13,080 nt of DNA from Emcibacteraceae bacterium (lineage in GTDB: Bacteria; Pseudomonadota; Alphaproteobacteria; Sphingomonadales; Emcibacteraceae), in NCBI GenBank assembly GCA_016763335.1, contig JAESUD010000310.1:1-13080 (forward strand), written 5' to 3'. Below the pieces are notes generated by a model. It saw only the letters and a list, made by a program, of their open reading frames with translations, was not told where the DNA came from and made no database searches. Each line of letters starts with the position of its first letter. The stretch's first letter is position 1. Position numbers and translations under genes: made by a program. This document shows, one piece after another, positions 5,453 to 13,080 of the stretch.

Positions 5453-6921
5453 AACTAAGCGAACTATTAGATAACGACACACAAATATCAGACGTTGAAA
5501 TCTGCGGTATCACTGCGGATAGCCGCAATGTTAAGCCGGGTTTCATATTTGTTGCTCTACCGGGGCTTACTTTTAATGGAGCAGATTTTATTGAAGATGC
5601 CATTAAGGCCGGAGCTGCAGCGATATTATCAATTCCGCAGGCAAAAACTGATAATGATGAGGTGGTGTGGATATTAGATGAGTATCCGGGTCGGGTATTT
5701 CCTCATATTGTGTCGCGGTTCTTTAGTTCACAACCAAAAAATATTGCCGCTGTCACTGGAACGAACGGCAAAACATCTGTTGCGTTTTTCACTCAACAAA
5801 TTTGGAAACACCTTGGTATTAAGGCAGCGTCTGTGGGTACGCTTGGTATTCAGTCCGATGGTTATGAAAAATATACCGGCCTTACCACACCGGACCCGGT
5901 CGTTATCCATAAAGCGTTAAGTGAGCTTTGTGATAGGGGGGTTGATCATGTGGTTTTTGAGGCATCAAGTCATGGGCTTGACCAACGCAGACTTGACGGA
6001 TTGAATATTTCTGCTGCGGCCTTTACCAACCTTACTCATGATCATCTTGATTATCACCATACCGAGCAGGAATATTTTAACGCCAAAAAACGTCTTTTTA
6101 GCGAAGTATTGAAGCCCTCTAAAACCGCAGTACTAAATATTGATAGCCCGTTGGTTCGCGATGTTCAGAAAATATGTGAAGCAAAGGGTCATAAAATAAT
6201 CACCGTCGGCCATGAAGATGGTGATATTCGCCTTCTTAGTCAGCGGACATCGTCTACGGGTCAAGAAATTACCGTCAGTTATCAAAAAGAAATATATGAT
6301 ATTTCATTGCCGTTAGTTGGTCACTTTCAAGCCGTTAATGCGTTAATGGCGGTTGGTCTTGTTATTGGATGTGGCGGTGATGCTCATAAAGCATTTATGG
6401 CGCTTTCCTATCTTCGCCCGGTACGAGGAAGAATGGAACAGGCAGGCCGTCATCCAAGTGGTGCAAGAGTTTATGTGGATTATGCCCATACGCCGGATGC
6501 GCTTGAAACGGTGCTTCGGGCGCTTAAACCCCATGTTAAAGCTAAGCTTCGGGTCGTATTTGGTTGCGGTGGTGACCGAGATAAAACCAAACGAAAAATG
6601 ATGGGTGAGATAGCAGGAAAACTAGCAGACAAAATTTATGTCACTGATGATAATCCAAGATCGGAAATTCCGCAGGATATTAGAAATGAAATTTTAAAAG
6701 GTTGCCCGGATGCTGTAGATGCCGGCGACCGCGCGGCAGCAATTGATTTGGCCGTGTCGGAAATGGGTCAAGGTGATATTTTGCTTGTTGCTGGCAAAGG
6801 TCACGAACAGGGTCAAACCATTGGCGATAACATATTTGATTTTGATGATGTGTCGGTGGTGCGTATGGCCATTGCGTCACTAGAGCAAAACGAAATAGAA
6901 AACAGAAGAAAAGCACAATAG
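5449..6921 (+). CDS. murE: UDP-MurNAc-L-Ala-D-Glu:meso-diaminopimelate ligase MurE
   Basis: MurE is a cytoplasmic ATP-dependent amide ligase that adds the third stem-peptide residue. The 490-residue protein carries the N-terminal UDP-substrate domain (DSRNVKPGFIFVALPG, near residue 25) and the P-loop TGTNGKTS at 103-110. It also has TTPDP, EASSHGL at 171-177, the THDHLDYH block, RGRMEQ at 326-331 and DYAHTPD at 344-350. DNPR at 401-404, in DDNPRSE, is the known specificity motif for meso-DAP rather than lysine, which tells the cross-link chemistry of this organism. GKGHEQ lies near the C-terminus. The lysine carbamylated in this family is expected in the YFNAKKRLF region. The start overlaps the ftsI stop, so coupling is likely; murF follows after 9 nt. 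Confidence 0.97.
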   Translation: MKLSELLDNDTQISDVEICGITADSRNVKPGFIFVALPGLTFNGADFIEDAIKAGAAAILSIPQAKTDNDEVVWILDEYPGRVFPHIVSRFFSSQPKNIAAVTGTNGKTSVAFFTQQIWKHLGIKAASVGTLGIQSDGYEKYTGLTTPDPVVIHKALSELCDRGVDHVVFEASSHGLDQRRLDGLNISAAAFTNLTHDHLDYHHTEQEYFNAKKRLFSEVLKPSKTAVLNIDSPLVRDVQKICEAKGHKIITVGHEDGDIRLLSQRTSSTGQEITVSYQKEIYDISLPLVGHFQAVNALMAVGLVIGCGGDAHKAFMALSYLRPVRGRMEQAGRHPSGARVYVDYAHTPDALETVLRALKPHVKAKLRVVFGCGGDRDKTKRKMMGEIAGKLADKIYVTDDNPRSEIPQDIRNEILKGCPDAVDAGDRAAAIDLAVSEMGQGDILLVAGKGHEQGQTIGDNIFDFDDVSVVRMAIASLEQNEIENRRKAQ

Positions 6922-6930
6922 AAAGGTTTT

Positions 6931-8379
6931 ATGGCAATGAGTTTACTGCCCTTATGGACATCACAGGAATTAGGAATGGTTTTCGGCGTAAATATTGCGA
7001 CGAGGCGGAATTCTTATGGCGTGTCTATTGATAGCAGAACTCTTGAGAAGGACGATTTGTTTTTTGCGCTTTCCGGTCCAAATTTTGATGGCCATGGTTA
7101 TGTAAAAACTGCGCTTGAAAATGGTGCGAGCTGTGCCGTGGTCAGTAAAGCAGTGGACGGCGTTGATCCGGACAGATTGATCATTGTGGATAATGTAATG
7201 GCAGCGTTGATCATGCTTGGTAAAGCAGGCAGAGACCGGGTCAATGTGCCGATCATTGCTGTTACGGGAAGCGTTGGTAAAACCGGAACAAAAGAAGCGT
7301 TAAAAGCGGCCCTCTCCAGATATAAAAAAACTCATGCCAGTGTCCTTAGTTATAATAATGATGTTGGCGTTCCGCTTTCATTGGCGCGGATGCCTTATGA
7401 CGCGCAGTATGGGATTTTTGAGATGGGAATGAACCATTCTGGCGAATTAAAAGAATTGGTAAAACTTGTACGTCCCGACGTGGCAATTATTACAACGGTC
7501 GAACTCGCACATAGTGAATTTTTTGAAAATGTCGAAGAAATAGCCGATGCAAAAGCAGAAATTTTTACAGCAATGAATGAAGGTGGTATCGTTGTTCTTA
7601 ATTTTGATAACCCTCATTTTGCTAGATTAAAAAGTAAAGCGGAAGCGGCGGGCGTTCGGAAAATAATTTCATTTGGCAACGACGAACGGGCTGATGTCAA
7701 GGTGATGCATCATTTTTTCCATGACACCTGTAGCTGCATCATTGCTGATATTATGGGTAAGGTTATGACCTATAAGGTCGGAATGCTTGGATATCATTGG
7801 GTAATGAATTCGCTGGCCGTACTTGCGACGGTTGATGCCGTAGGGGCTGACCTTGGCCTTAGTGGGCTTGGTTTGGCAGAGTTACAACCGCTTGTTGGAC
7901 GCGGCAGGCGTGAACGTATTTATTTTGATATGACAGCCGCAGCATCATTTTTGCTTATCGACGAAAGTTATAACGCAAATCCGGCAAGCATGAAGGCAGC
8001 GATTAATACGCTCGGCGAGTGCGAAGACAGTGAAGGCGGTCGTAAAATTGCCGTGCTTAGTGATATGGCAGAGCTGGGCGAACATGCGGCAGAGCTACAT
8101 TGTGATTTGGCGGCCGTTCTTAATGACGCCGAAATAGACTGTGTTTTTGCTGTTGGCAAGCATATGAAATATTTGGCGGACTTTATTGTACGTCAATATC
8201 CTAATATCAATGTGAGCTATTTTAACGACAAAAATGCAATTGAACGGGCATTACTACATGATATTCGTGATGGTGATGTGATCATGATCAAGGGGTCGAA
8301 TTCGGGTGGCATGGCGTCCATCGTTCGAAAATTACAAAATCTTGATTTTAACCAAGACAAGCAAGCGGCAATCAGCTAA
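6931..8379 (+). CDS. murF: UDP-MurNAc-tripeptide:D-Ala-D-Ala ligase MurF
   Basis: MurF completes the cytoplasmic UDP-MurNAc-pentapeptide by adding D-Ala-D-Ala with ATP. The 482 residues show the three Mur-ligase domains: an N-terminal substrate domain (SIDSRTLEKDDLFFALSG), a P-loop GSVGKT at 113-118 followed by GTKEAL, then NNDVGVP, EMGMNHSGE and HSEFF. DESYNANP begins at 344 and is the MurF hallmark in the C-terminal part. AAAGG in the 9-nt gap after murE provides the ribosome binding site before ATG 6931. It lies between murE and mraY as in most dcw clusters. Length and motifs are normal. Confidence 0.97.
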   Translation: MAMSLLPLWTSQELGMVFGVNIATRRNSYGVSIDSRTLEKDDLFFALSGPNFDGHGYVKTALENGASCAVVSKAVDGVDPDRLIIVDNVMAALIMLGKAGRDRVNVPIIAVTGSVGKTGTKEALKAALSRYKKTHASVLSYNNDVGVPLSLARMPYDAQYGIFEMGMNHSGELKELVKLVRPDVAIITTVELAHSEFFENVEEIADAKAEIFTAMNEGGIVVLNFDNPHFARLKSKAEAAGVRKIISFGNDERADVKVMHHFFHDTCSCIIADIMGKVMTYKVGMLGYHWVMNSLAVLATVDAVGADLGLSGLGLAELQPLVGRGRRERIYFDMTAAASFLLIDESYNANPASMKAAINTLGECEDSEGGRKIAVLSDMAELGEHAAELHCDLAAVLNDAEIDCVFAVGKHMKYLADFIVRQYPNINVSYFNDKNAIERALLHDIRDGDVIMIKGSNSGGMASIVRKLQNLDFNQDKQAAIS

Positions 8380-8399
8380 TTGGAGCAAGGTAAAAACGA

Positions 8400-9488
8400 A
8401 TGCTATATCATCTTTTAACCTCATTGAGTGATGAATACACTTTCCTGAATGTCTTTAGTTATTTGACGTTTCGAACCGGTGTTTCATTATTCACGGCATT
8501 TATCATTAGCTTTTTGTTCGTGCCAAAAATTATTTTTATGCTTAAAGCCAAACAGAAAAAGGGGCAACCTATTCGTGAAGATGGCCCGGAAAGTCACATT
8601 TTGACCAAGCAGGGAACGCCGACTATGGGCGGATTTCTTATATTGCTCGGGCTTAGTTCGGGAACTCTTTTATGGGCTGACCTCAGTAATCAGTATATCT
8701 GGGCCTGTTTGCTTGTAACAACCGGATTTGGTTTTATCGGATTTCTTGATGATTATGCCAAAGTTACGCGTTCAAGTTCTGCTGGTATATCCGGAAGAAT
8801 AAAACTGTTACTTGAAATCCTTATATCGCTGGCTGCAGTTTTAATCATTATGGATGCTGCCGGACCTGATAAAAGCGAGATGCTGGCGTTACCATTTGTT
8901 AAAAACTTCATGCTTGACCTAGGTTGGTTTATGATCCCGTTTGGAATTTTTGTTCTTGTCGGCGCATCAAATAGTGTCAATCTTACAGATGGACTTGATG
9001 GACTGGCAATTATGCCAGTTATTATTGCTGCGGGAACCTTTGCCATAATAGCTTATGTTGTGGGTAATACTGTCTATTCAGGTTATTTAAATCTGACCTA
9101 TGTTCAGGGCACAGGTGAACTCGCGGTATTCCTCGCGGCTATTATTGGTGCAGGCTTAGGATTTTTGTGGTTTAACGCACCGCCAGCAATGATATTCATG
9201 GGCGATACCGGTTCTCTCTCATTAGGCGCTGCGCTTGGCGCGGTTAGCGTTATAACCAAACATGAAATTGTCCTTGCCATTGTTGGCGGGTTATTCGTCC
9301 TTGAGACTGTATCGGTGATTGTTCAGGTGGTGTCGTTTAAACTTACGGGAAAAAGGGTTTTTCGTATGGCGCCCATTCACCATCATTATGAGAAAAAAGG
9401 CTGGGCAGAACCAACCATCGTTATCCGGTTCTGGATTATAGCGGTACTGCTTGCGTTGCTTGGCCTGGCAACATTAAAGTTAAGGTAA
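8400..9488 (+). CDS. mraY: Phospho-N-acetylmuramoyl-pentapeptide transferase MraY
   Basis: MraY is a polytopic inner-membrane enzyme that transfers phospho-MurNAc-pentapeptide to undecaprenyl phosphate, giving lipid I. The 362-residue sequence is mostly hydrophobic, compatible with the usual ten membrane helices. Diagnostic motifs are GTPTMGG, the DDYAK pair Asp117-Asp118, NLTDGLDG at 194-201, GDTGS at 268-272 with Asp269, and the HHH cluster at 327-329 in [12 protein letters not shown]. These Asp and His residues form the Mg2+/substrate site in known MraY structures. Start at ATG 8400 is supported by AAGG nine nt upstream; the gap to murF is 20 nt. Normally murD follows; here ftsW begins 10 nt after the stop. 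Confidence 0.97.
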   Translation: MLYHLLTSLSDEYTFLNVFSYLTFRTGVSLFTAFIISFLFVPKIIFMLKAKQKKGQPIREDGPESHILTKQGTPTMGGFLILLGLSSGTLLWADLSNQYIWACLLVTTGFGFIGFLDDYAKVTRSSSAGISGRIKLLLEILISLAAVLIIMDAAGPDKSEMLALPFVKNFMLDLGWFMIPFGIFVLVGASNSVNLTDGLDGLAIMPVIIAAGTFAIIAYVVGNTVYSGYLNLTYVQGTGELAVFLAAIIGAGLGFLWFNAPPAMIFMGDTGSLSLGAALGAVSVITKHEIVLAIVGGLFVLETVSVIVQVVSFKLTGKRVFRMAPIHHHYEKKGWAEPTIVIRFWIIAVLLALLGLATLKLR

Positions 9489-9498
9489 TTAAGCAGAT

Positions 9499-10647
9499 AT
9501 GAGCACTTTTTCCAGAACAGATAATAGTATTATAAGCACTTGGTGGTGGACCGTTGACCGCTGGCTTTTGATGTCTATTGCATTGCTTATTACCATTGGA
9601 ATTGTTCTTGTGTTTGGTGCTTCGCCGGCGGTGGCAGAACGCATTGGTCTTTCCAGTTTTCATTTTGTACAGAGACAAATAATTTTTCTGAGCCTTTCGA
9701 TTGTTGTGATGTTTGCCGTGTCTCTTATGTCGCCGGTAATGGTGCGGCGGGCGGGCGTCGTTATGTTTGGGGTTTGTTTAATATTACTGGCAGCAACATT
9801 AATAATGGGTGCGGAAGCAAAAGGTGCGCGGCGCTGGATACAGCTTGGTTCCTTTACATTACAATCATCAGAATTTATGAAGCCGGCATTTATTATTTTT
9901 ACCGCATGGATGTTCTCTGAAAGCAACCGAGTTCCTGGGTTTCCGGGATGGGCAATATCAATGGTATCATTTGCAATCGTAATAGGTCTGCTTATATCTC
10001 AACCGGATTTGGGACAAAGTGTATTGGTGGCTTGCGTATGGGGCATTCAATTATTCATGGCTGGACTTGCATGGATTTGGGTTGGCGGGTTAATTGCTTT
10101 AGCATTTGTAGGACTTTTGGTTGCTTATTTCATGTTGCCCCATGTGGAAAAACGAATTGATAACTTTTTATCTCCCCCGCCGGGCGGAAATTATCAAGTG
10201 GATCAATCGTTGAGTGCCTTTAAAAATGGCGGAATTTTTGGTCAAGGGCCGGGCGAAGGTGTGGTCAAAATGCGCTTGCCGGATGCTCATTCAGATTATA
10301 TTTTTGCCGTTGCTGGCGAAGAGTTTGGCGTGTTTGTTTGTTTGCTGATAATGACCATTTTTGTTGTTATCGTGATCAGGGGCTTTGTTAATCTTCTAAA
10401 AGAACAGGATATGTTTACAGTGCTTGCCGTCTCAGGCCTTCTTATACAATTCGGCATTCAGGCGTTTATTAATATTGGTGCTAACCTTTCTATTCTTCCG
10501 GCCAAAGGAATGACGCTGCCTTTTATCAGTTACGGTGGATCATCAATGATTGCTTTAGCAATTGGCATGGGTATGGTTCTGTCACTCACCCGTCGTTATA
10601 GTCAATATAAACCAGGCCAAATCAATTTGGCATGGGGGCAACGATGA
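9499..10647 (+). CDS. ftsW: Septal lipid II polymerase FtsW (SEDS family)
   Basis: FtsW is a multi-spanning SEDS glycosyltransferase that polymerises lipid II at the septum with FtsI. The 382 residues open with FSRTDNS and a tri-Trp block followed by TVDRW, typical of alphaproteobacterial FtsW. SEDS signatures follow: KGARRWIQLG with SSEFMKPA, QPDLGQS, and the extracytoplasmic loop with PDAHSDYIFAVAGEE. The Asp of HSDYIF (residue 266) is the position matching the catalytic Asp of SEDS enzymes. The C-terminal ISYGGSS is also present. The Shine-Dalgarno is weak (AAGG about 13 nt upstream), but the start fits family N-termini. The stop overlaps murG (ATGA). FtsW is preferred over RodA because of the dcw position and the N-terminus. 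Confidence 0.96.
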   Translation: MSTFSRTDNSIISTWWWTVDRWLLMSIALLITIGIVLVFGASPAVAERIGLSSFHFVQRQIIFLSLSIVVMFAVSLMSPVMVRRAGVVMFGVCLILLAATLIMGAEAKGARRWIQLGSFTLQSSEFMKPAFIIFTAWMFSESNRVPGFPGWAISMVSFAIVIGLLISQPDLGQSVLVACVWGIQLFMAGLAWIWVGGLIALAFVGLLVAYFMLPHVEKRIDNFLSPPPGGNYQVDQSLSAFKNGGIFGQGPGEGVVKMRLPDAHSDYIFAVAGEEFGVFVCLLIMTIFVVIVIRGFVNLLKEQDMFTVLAVSGLLIQFGIQAFINIGANLSILPAKGMTLPFISYGGSSMIALAIGMGMVLSLTRRYSQYKPGQINLAWGQR

Positions 10648-11825
10648 TCAGACGCCGTACAAGTCATATTGTCCTTGCTGCGGGTGGTACCGGTGGGCAT
10701 ATGTTCCCAGCATTAGCGCTTATGGAAGAATTATTAAGCCGTGGTCATAGGGTTACGCTTATCACCGATAAACGCGGTTTTAAATACCGTAAAATGTTTC
10801 AAGGTATTAAAATATACCAAGTGGATAGTGCATCATTTGCAGGCAAAGGAATTTTTGGAAAAATCCTTACCATTCCCAAAATTATTACCGGTATTTTTGA
10901 GGCTAAATCAATACTGAAAATGATAGGGGCCGGGGCGGTAATAGGCTTTGGCGGCTATCCGTCTTTCCCAACAATTAAGGCCGCATTGTCACTAGGTATT
11001 CCCACATGCTTGCATGAACAAAATGCAGTGCTAGGCAAAGTGAACAGGCATCTGGCCAAATCAGTGGATGCGGTGGCGTTATCATTTGAAGAAACAAAGT
11101 TTGTTAATTGGCACCGCAATAAATATACCGCCGTTACAGGAAATCCGGTACGAAAAGAAATCGTTGAAATTGGCGATCTTTATTATCCCACATTGGGCGA
11201 TGACCGGATTTTTAGAATTTTAGTAATTGGTGGTAGTCAAGGGGCTAAAATTTTTAGTGATGTGGTGCCGCAGGCCGTGTCAACTCTTCCGCGGGCATCG
11301 CAGCGCCGCTTGCAAATTACCCAGCAGTGCCGGGAAGAAGATATTGAAGCCGTAAGAGAGCTTTACGCTGATACAAAAATAGCCGTTGAACTGACGACTT
11401 TTATTGATGACCTGCCAACTTGTCTTAGGTGGGCTCATCTGGTTATTGGTCGTGCGGGAGCGTCAACTATTTCTGAATTAACCACGGCCGGACGGCCGGG
11501 TATTCTCGTGCCTTATCCTCATGCTACAGATAATCACCAGTGGGCTAATGCTAAGGAACTGGAAACAGCGGGTGGTGGATGGCTTTATAAGAATAATGAA
11601 TTTACGGCAAAAACACTGGCGAAAGTTTTGCAGCGCATGGCACGCCATCCTGATGAGGTTTGGACCGCAGCAGAACAATCACGGAAAATTGGCAAACCAT
11701 ACGCTGCCAATGATCTGGCTGATATTGTTGAACGCCTTGCCATCGTCAAAGGCGATAAATCAATTATTAAAGTGAATAATATAACTGAAGACTTAAATGA
11801 AGAAGGGCTAAGAGCCGAAAAATGA
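10644..11825 (+). CDS. murG: Lipid II synthase MurG (GlcNAc transferase)
   Basis: MurG is a peripheral inner-membrane GT-B glycosyltransferase that adds GlcNAc from UDP-GlcNAc to lipid I on the cytoplasmic face. The 393 residues carry the three glycine-rich loops of the family: GGTGGH at 14-19, GFGGYPSFP, and GGSQGA at 196-201. Also present are [16 protein letters not shown] at 167-170, [10 protein letters not shown] from 269 and [10 protein letters not shown] with the UDP-contact residues. I chose ATG 10644 because it forms an ATGA overlap with the ftsW stop and has a G-run 5 nt upstream; an in-frame ATG at 10632 would add four residues. The C-terminal tail (about the last 25 residues) is charged and not conserved. 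It ends in an ATGA overlap with murC. Confidence 0.96.
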   Translation: MIRRRTSHIVLAAGGTGGHMFPALALMEELLSRGHRVTLITDKRGFKYRKMFQGIKIYQVDSASFAGKGIFGKILTIPKIITGIFEAKSILKMIGAGAVIGFGGYPSFPTIKAALSLGIPTCLHEQNAVLGKVNRHLAKSVDAVALSFEETKFVNWHRNKYTAVTGNPVRKEIVEIGDLYYPTLGDDRIFRILVIGGSQGAKIFSDVVPQAVSTLPRASQRRLQITQQCREEDIEAVRELYADTKIAVELTTFIDDLPTCLRWAHLVIGRAGASTISELTTAGRPGILVPYPHATDNHQWANAKELETAGGGWLYKNNEFTAKTLAKVLQRMARHPDEVWTAAEQSRKIGKPYAANDLADIVERLAIVKGDKSIIKVNNITEDLNEEGLRAEK

Positions 11826-13080
11826 GCACGGAAATCGGATCAAATAACATTGGCCACCCTGTTAATATAGGGACATTGCATTTCGTTGGTATTGGCGGTA
11901 TCGGCATGAGCGGTATTGCCGAGGTGATGCATAACTTTGGTTATAAAATTCAAGGGAGTGATATTTCTGAAAATGCCAATGTTGTTCGTCTTCGCAAGCT
12001 TGGCATTAAAGTTTTTATTGGTCAGAATGAGGAAAATCTTGATGGGGCGTGGGGTATTGTTATTTCAACGGCTATTCAACCGGATAACCCGGAAGTGGTG
12101 GCGGCGCGTGCCCGTAAAATGCCGCTCATCAGGCGTTCTGAAATGCTTGCGGAACTTATGCGCCTTAAATGGTGTGTGTCGGTTGCGGGTACCCACGGTA
12201 AAACGACAACAACAACGATGGTTTCTGCCGTTCTTGACGAAGCAAACTTTGACCCGACCGTAATCAACGGTGGTATCATTAACGCTTACGGCACCAATGC
12301 AAGGTTAGGTGCGGGGGACTGGATGGTTGTTGAGGCTGATGAAAGTGACGGAACATTTATTAAAATTCCGTCCACGGTTGCTGTTGTGACTAATATTGAT
12401 CCTGAACATCTGGATTTTTATGGCAATTTTGAAAATGCCAAGGCGGCCTTTGAAACATTTGTTGAAAATGTTCCTTTTTACGGCTTTTCGGTCATGTGTA
12501 TTGATCATCCGGAAGTACAGGCTCTAATAGGTAAAATTATTGACCGTCGAATTGTCACTTACGGCTTTAGCCCGCAGGCAGAAGTAAGGGGAACAAATGT
12601 TTCCTTTAACGAAGGATCAGCACTGTTTGATGTAGAAATAAGTAACAGACTGGATGACAATGTCATTGTAATGAAAAATATTACAATGCCAATGCCGGGC
12701 CGTCATAATATTTCAAATGCGCTTGCGGCGATTGCCGTTTCCCACGAACTAGGTATTTCAGAAGATATCATCCGCCGGACATTTTTAAAATTTTCCGGTG
12801 TTAAACGTCGGTTTACTCTTGTTGATAAAGTGGATGGTGTGACGATTGTTGATGATTATGCCCATCATCCGGTTGAAATCGCATCAGTGCTCAGCGCAGC
12901 CCGCGAAGCATATAACGGGCGGGTAATCGCGGTGATGCAACCCCATAGATATACGAGGTTAGAAAGCCTGTTTGATGATTTTTGCGCCTGTTTTAATGAT
13001 GCGGATATGGTGATTGTCGCACCAGTATTTGAAGCAGGTGAAAAACCTATCAAAGGGGCGGATCAAGATGCCTTGATAAA
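11822..13080 (+). CDS. murC: UDP-N-acetylmuramate:L-alanine ligase MurC (3' end cut by window edge)
   Basis: MurC is a cytoplasmic ATP-dependent ligase that adds L-Ala to UDP-MurNAc, the first stem-peptide step. The frame is open from ATG 11822 to the edge (419 codons visible); the family is usually about 470 residues, so roughly the last 50 are missing. Motifs in order are GIGGIGMSG at 23-31 (UDP binding), the P-loop GTHGKTT at 123-129, EADESDGTF, the THIDPEHLD-like [11 protein letters not shown], and [18 protein letters not shown] at 344-350 and PHRYTR at 374-379 follow. [12 protein letters not shown] and DYAHHP distinguish MurC from MurD. The start overlaps the murG stop, so translation is probably coupled. 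In related genomes murB and ddl usually follow. Confidence 0.96.
   Translation, partial: MSTEIGSNNIGHPVNIGTLHFVGIGGIGMSGIAEVMHNFGYKIQGSDISENANVVRLRKLGIKVFIGQNEENLDGAWGIVISTAIQPDNPEVVAARARKMPLIRRSEMLAELMRLKWCVSVAGTHGKTTTTTMVSAVLDEANFDPTVINGGIINAYGTNARLGAGDWMVVEADESDGTFIKIPSTVAVVTNIDPEHLDFYGNFENAKAAFETFVENVPFYGFSVMCIDHPEVQALIGKIIDRRIVTYGFSPQAEVRGTNVSFNEGSALFDVEISNRLDDNVIVMKNITMPMPGRHNISNALAAIAVSHELGISEDIIRRTFLKFSGVKRRFTLVDKVDGVTIVDDYAHHPVEIASVLSAAREAYNGRVIAVMQPHRYTRLESLFDDFCACFNDADMVIVAPVFEAGEKPIKGADQDALI

Noticed and set aside
11937..12263. Open frame of 108 codons on the plus strand inside murC
   Set aside because: It is out of frame with murC, whose own frame shows every ligase motif across this stretch; the alternative product has no recognisable domain.

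Overview
The window is a chromosomal division and cell wall (dcw) cluster. Every gene reads left to right. The organism is most likely an alphaproteobacterium with a rather AT-leaning genome. The evidence is the gene order, the N-terminus of FtsW (a tri-Trp block followed by TVDRW), the GSVGKTGTK P-loop of MurF, the RPERLE block of FtsL, and CtrA-type TTAA-N7-TTAA elements in the intergenic DNA. The DDNPR motif of MurE indicates meso-diaminopimelate peptidoglycan, so a Gram-negative wall. I cannot fix the order or genus.

Layout. Positions 1-615 hold the 3' end of a dipeptidyl-peptidase IV-like serine peptidase (S9 family). Positions 681-1392 hold two small tandem PilZ-domain proteins, both with intact c-di-GMP-binding motifs. 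They look like paralogues and are visibly AT-richer than the rest. Positions 1393-1724 are a 332-nt regulatory region: a probable terminator, two groups of 10-bp-phased CCCAT (ATGGG on the other strand) repeats that look like MraZ operators, and a perfect CtrA-type box. From 1737 to the right edge run mraZ, rsmH, ftsL, ftsI, murE, murF, mraY, ftsW, murG and murC (murC is cut by the edge). Genes overlap or lie 9-20 nt apart, with four ATGA stop/start overlaps, so they are very likely co-transcribed and partly translationally coupled.

How they work together. MraZ is the operon regulator and RsmH methylates 16S rRNA. MurC, MurE and MurF add L-Ala, meso-DAP and D-Ala-D-Ala to the UDP-MurNAc precursor. 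MraY moves it to undecaprenyl phosphate and MurG adds GlcNAc to make lipid II. FtsW polymerises lipid II and FtsI cross-links it at the septum, with FtsL as their bitopic partner. The D-Glu ligase murD, which normally sits between mraY and ftsW, is not here: those genes are 10 nt apart.

I see no RNA genes, insertion sequences, CRISPR arrays or phage genes, and nothing that amounts to a previously undescribed system. The points most worth a second look are the missing murD, the combined CtrA/MraZ control region, and the PilZ pair with its own CtrA-like element beside the cell-division operon.
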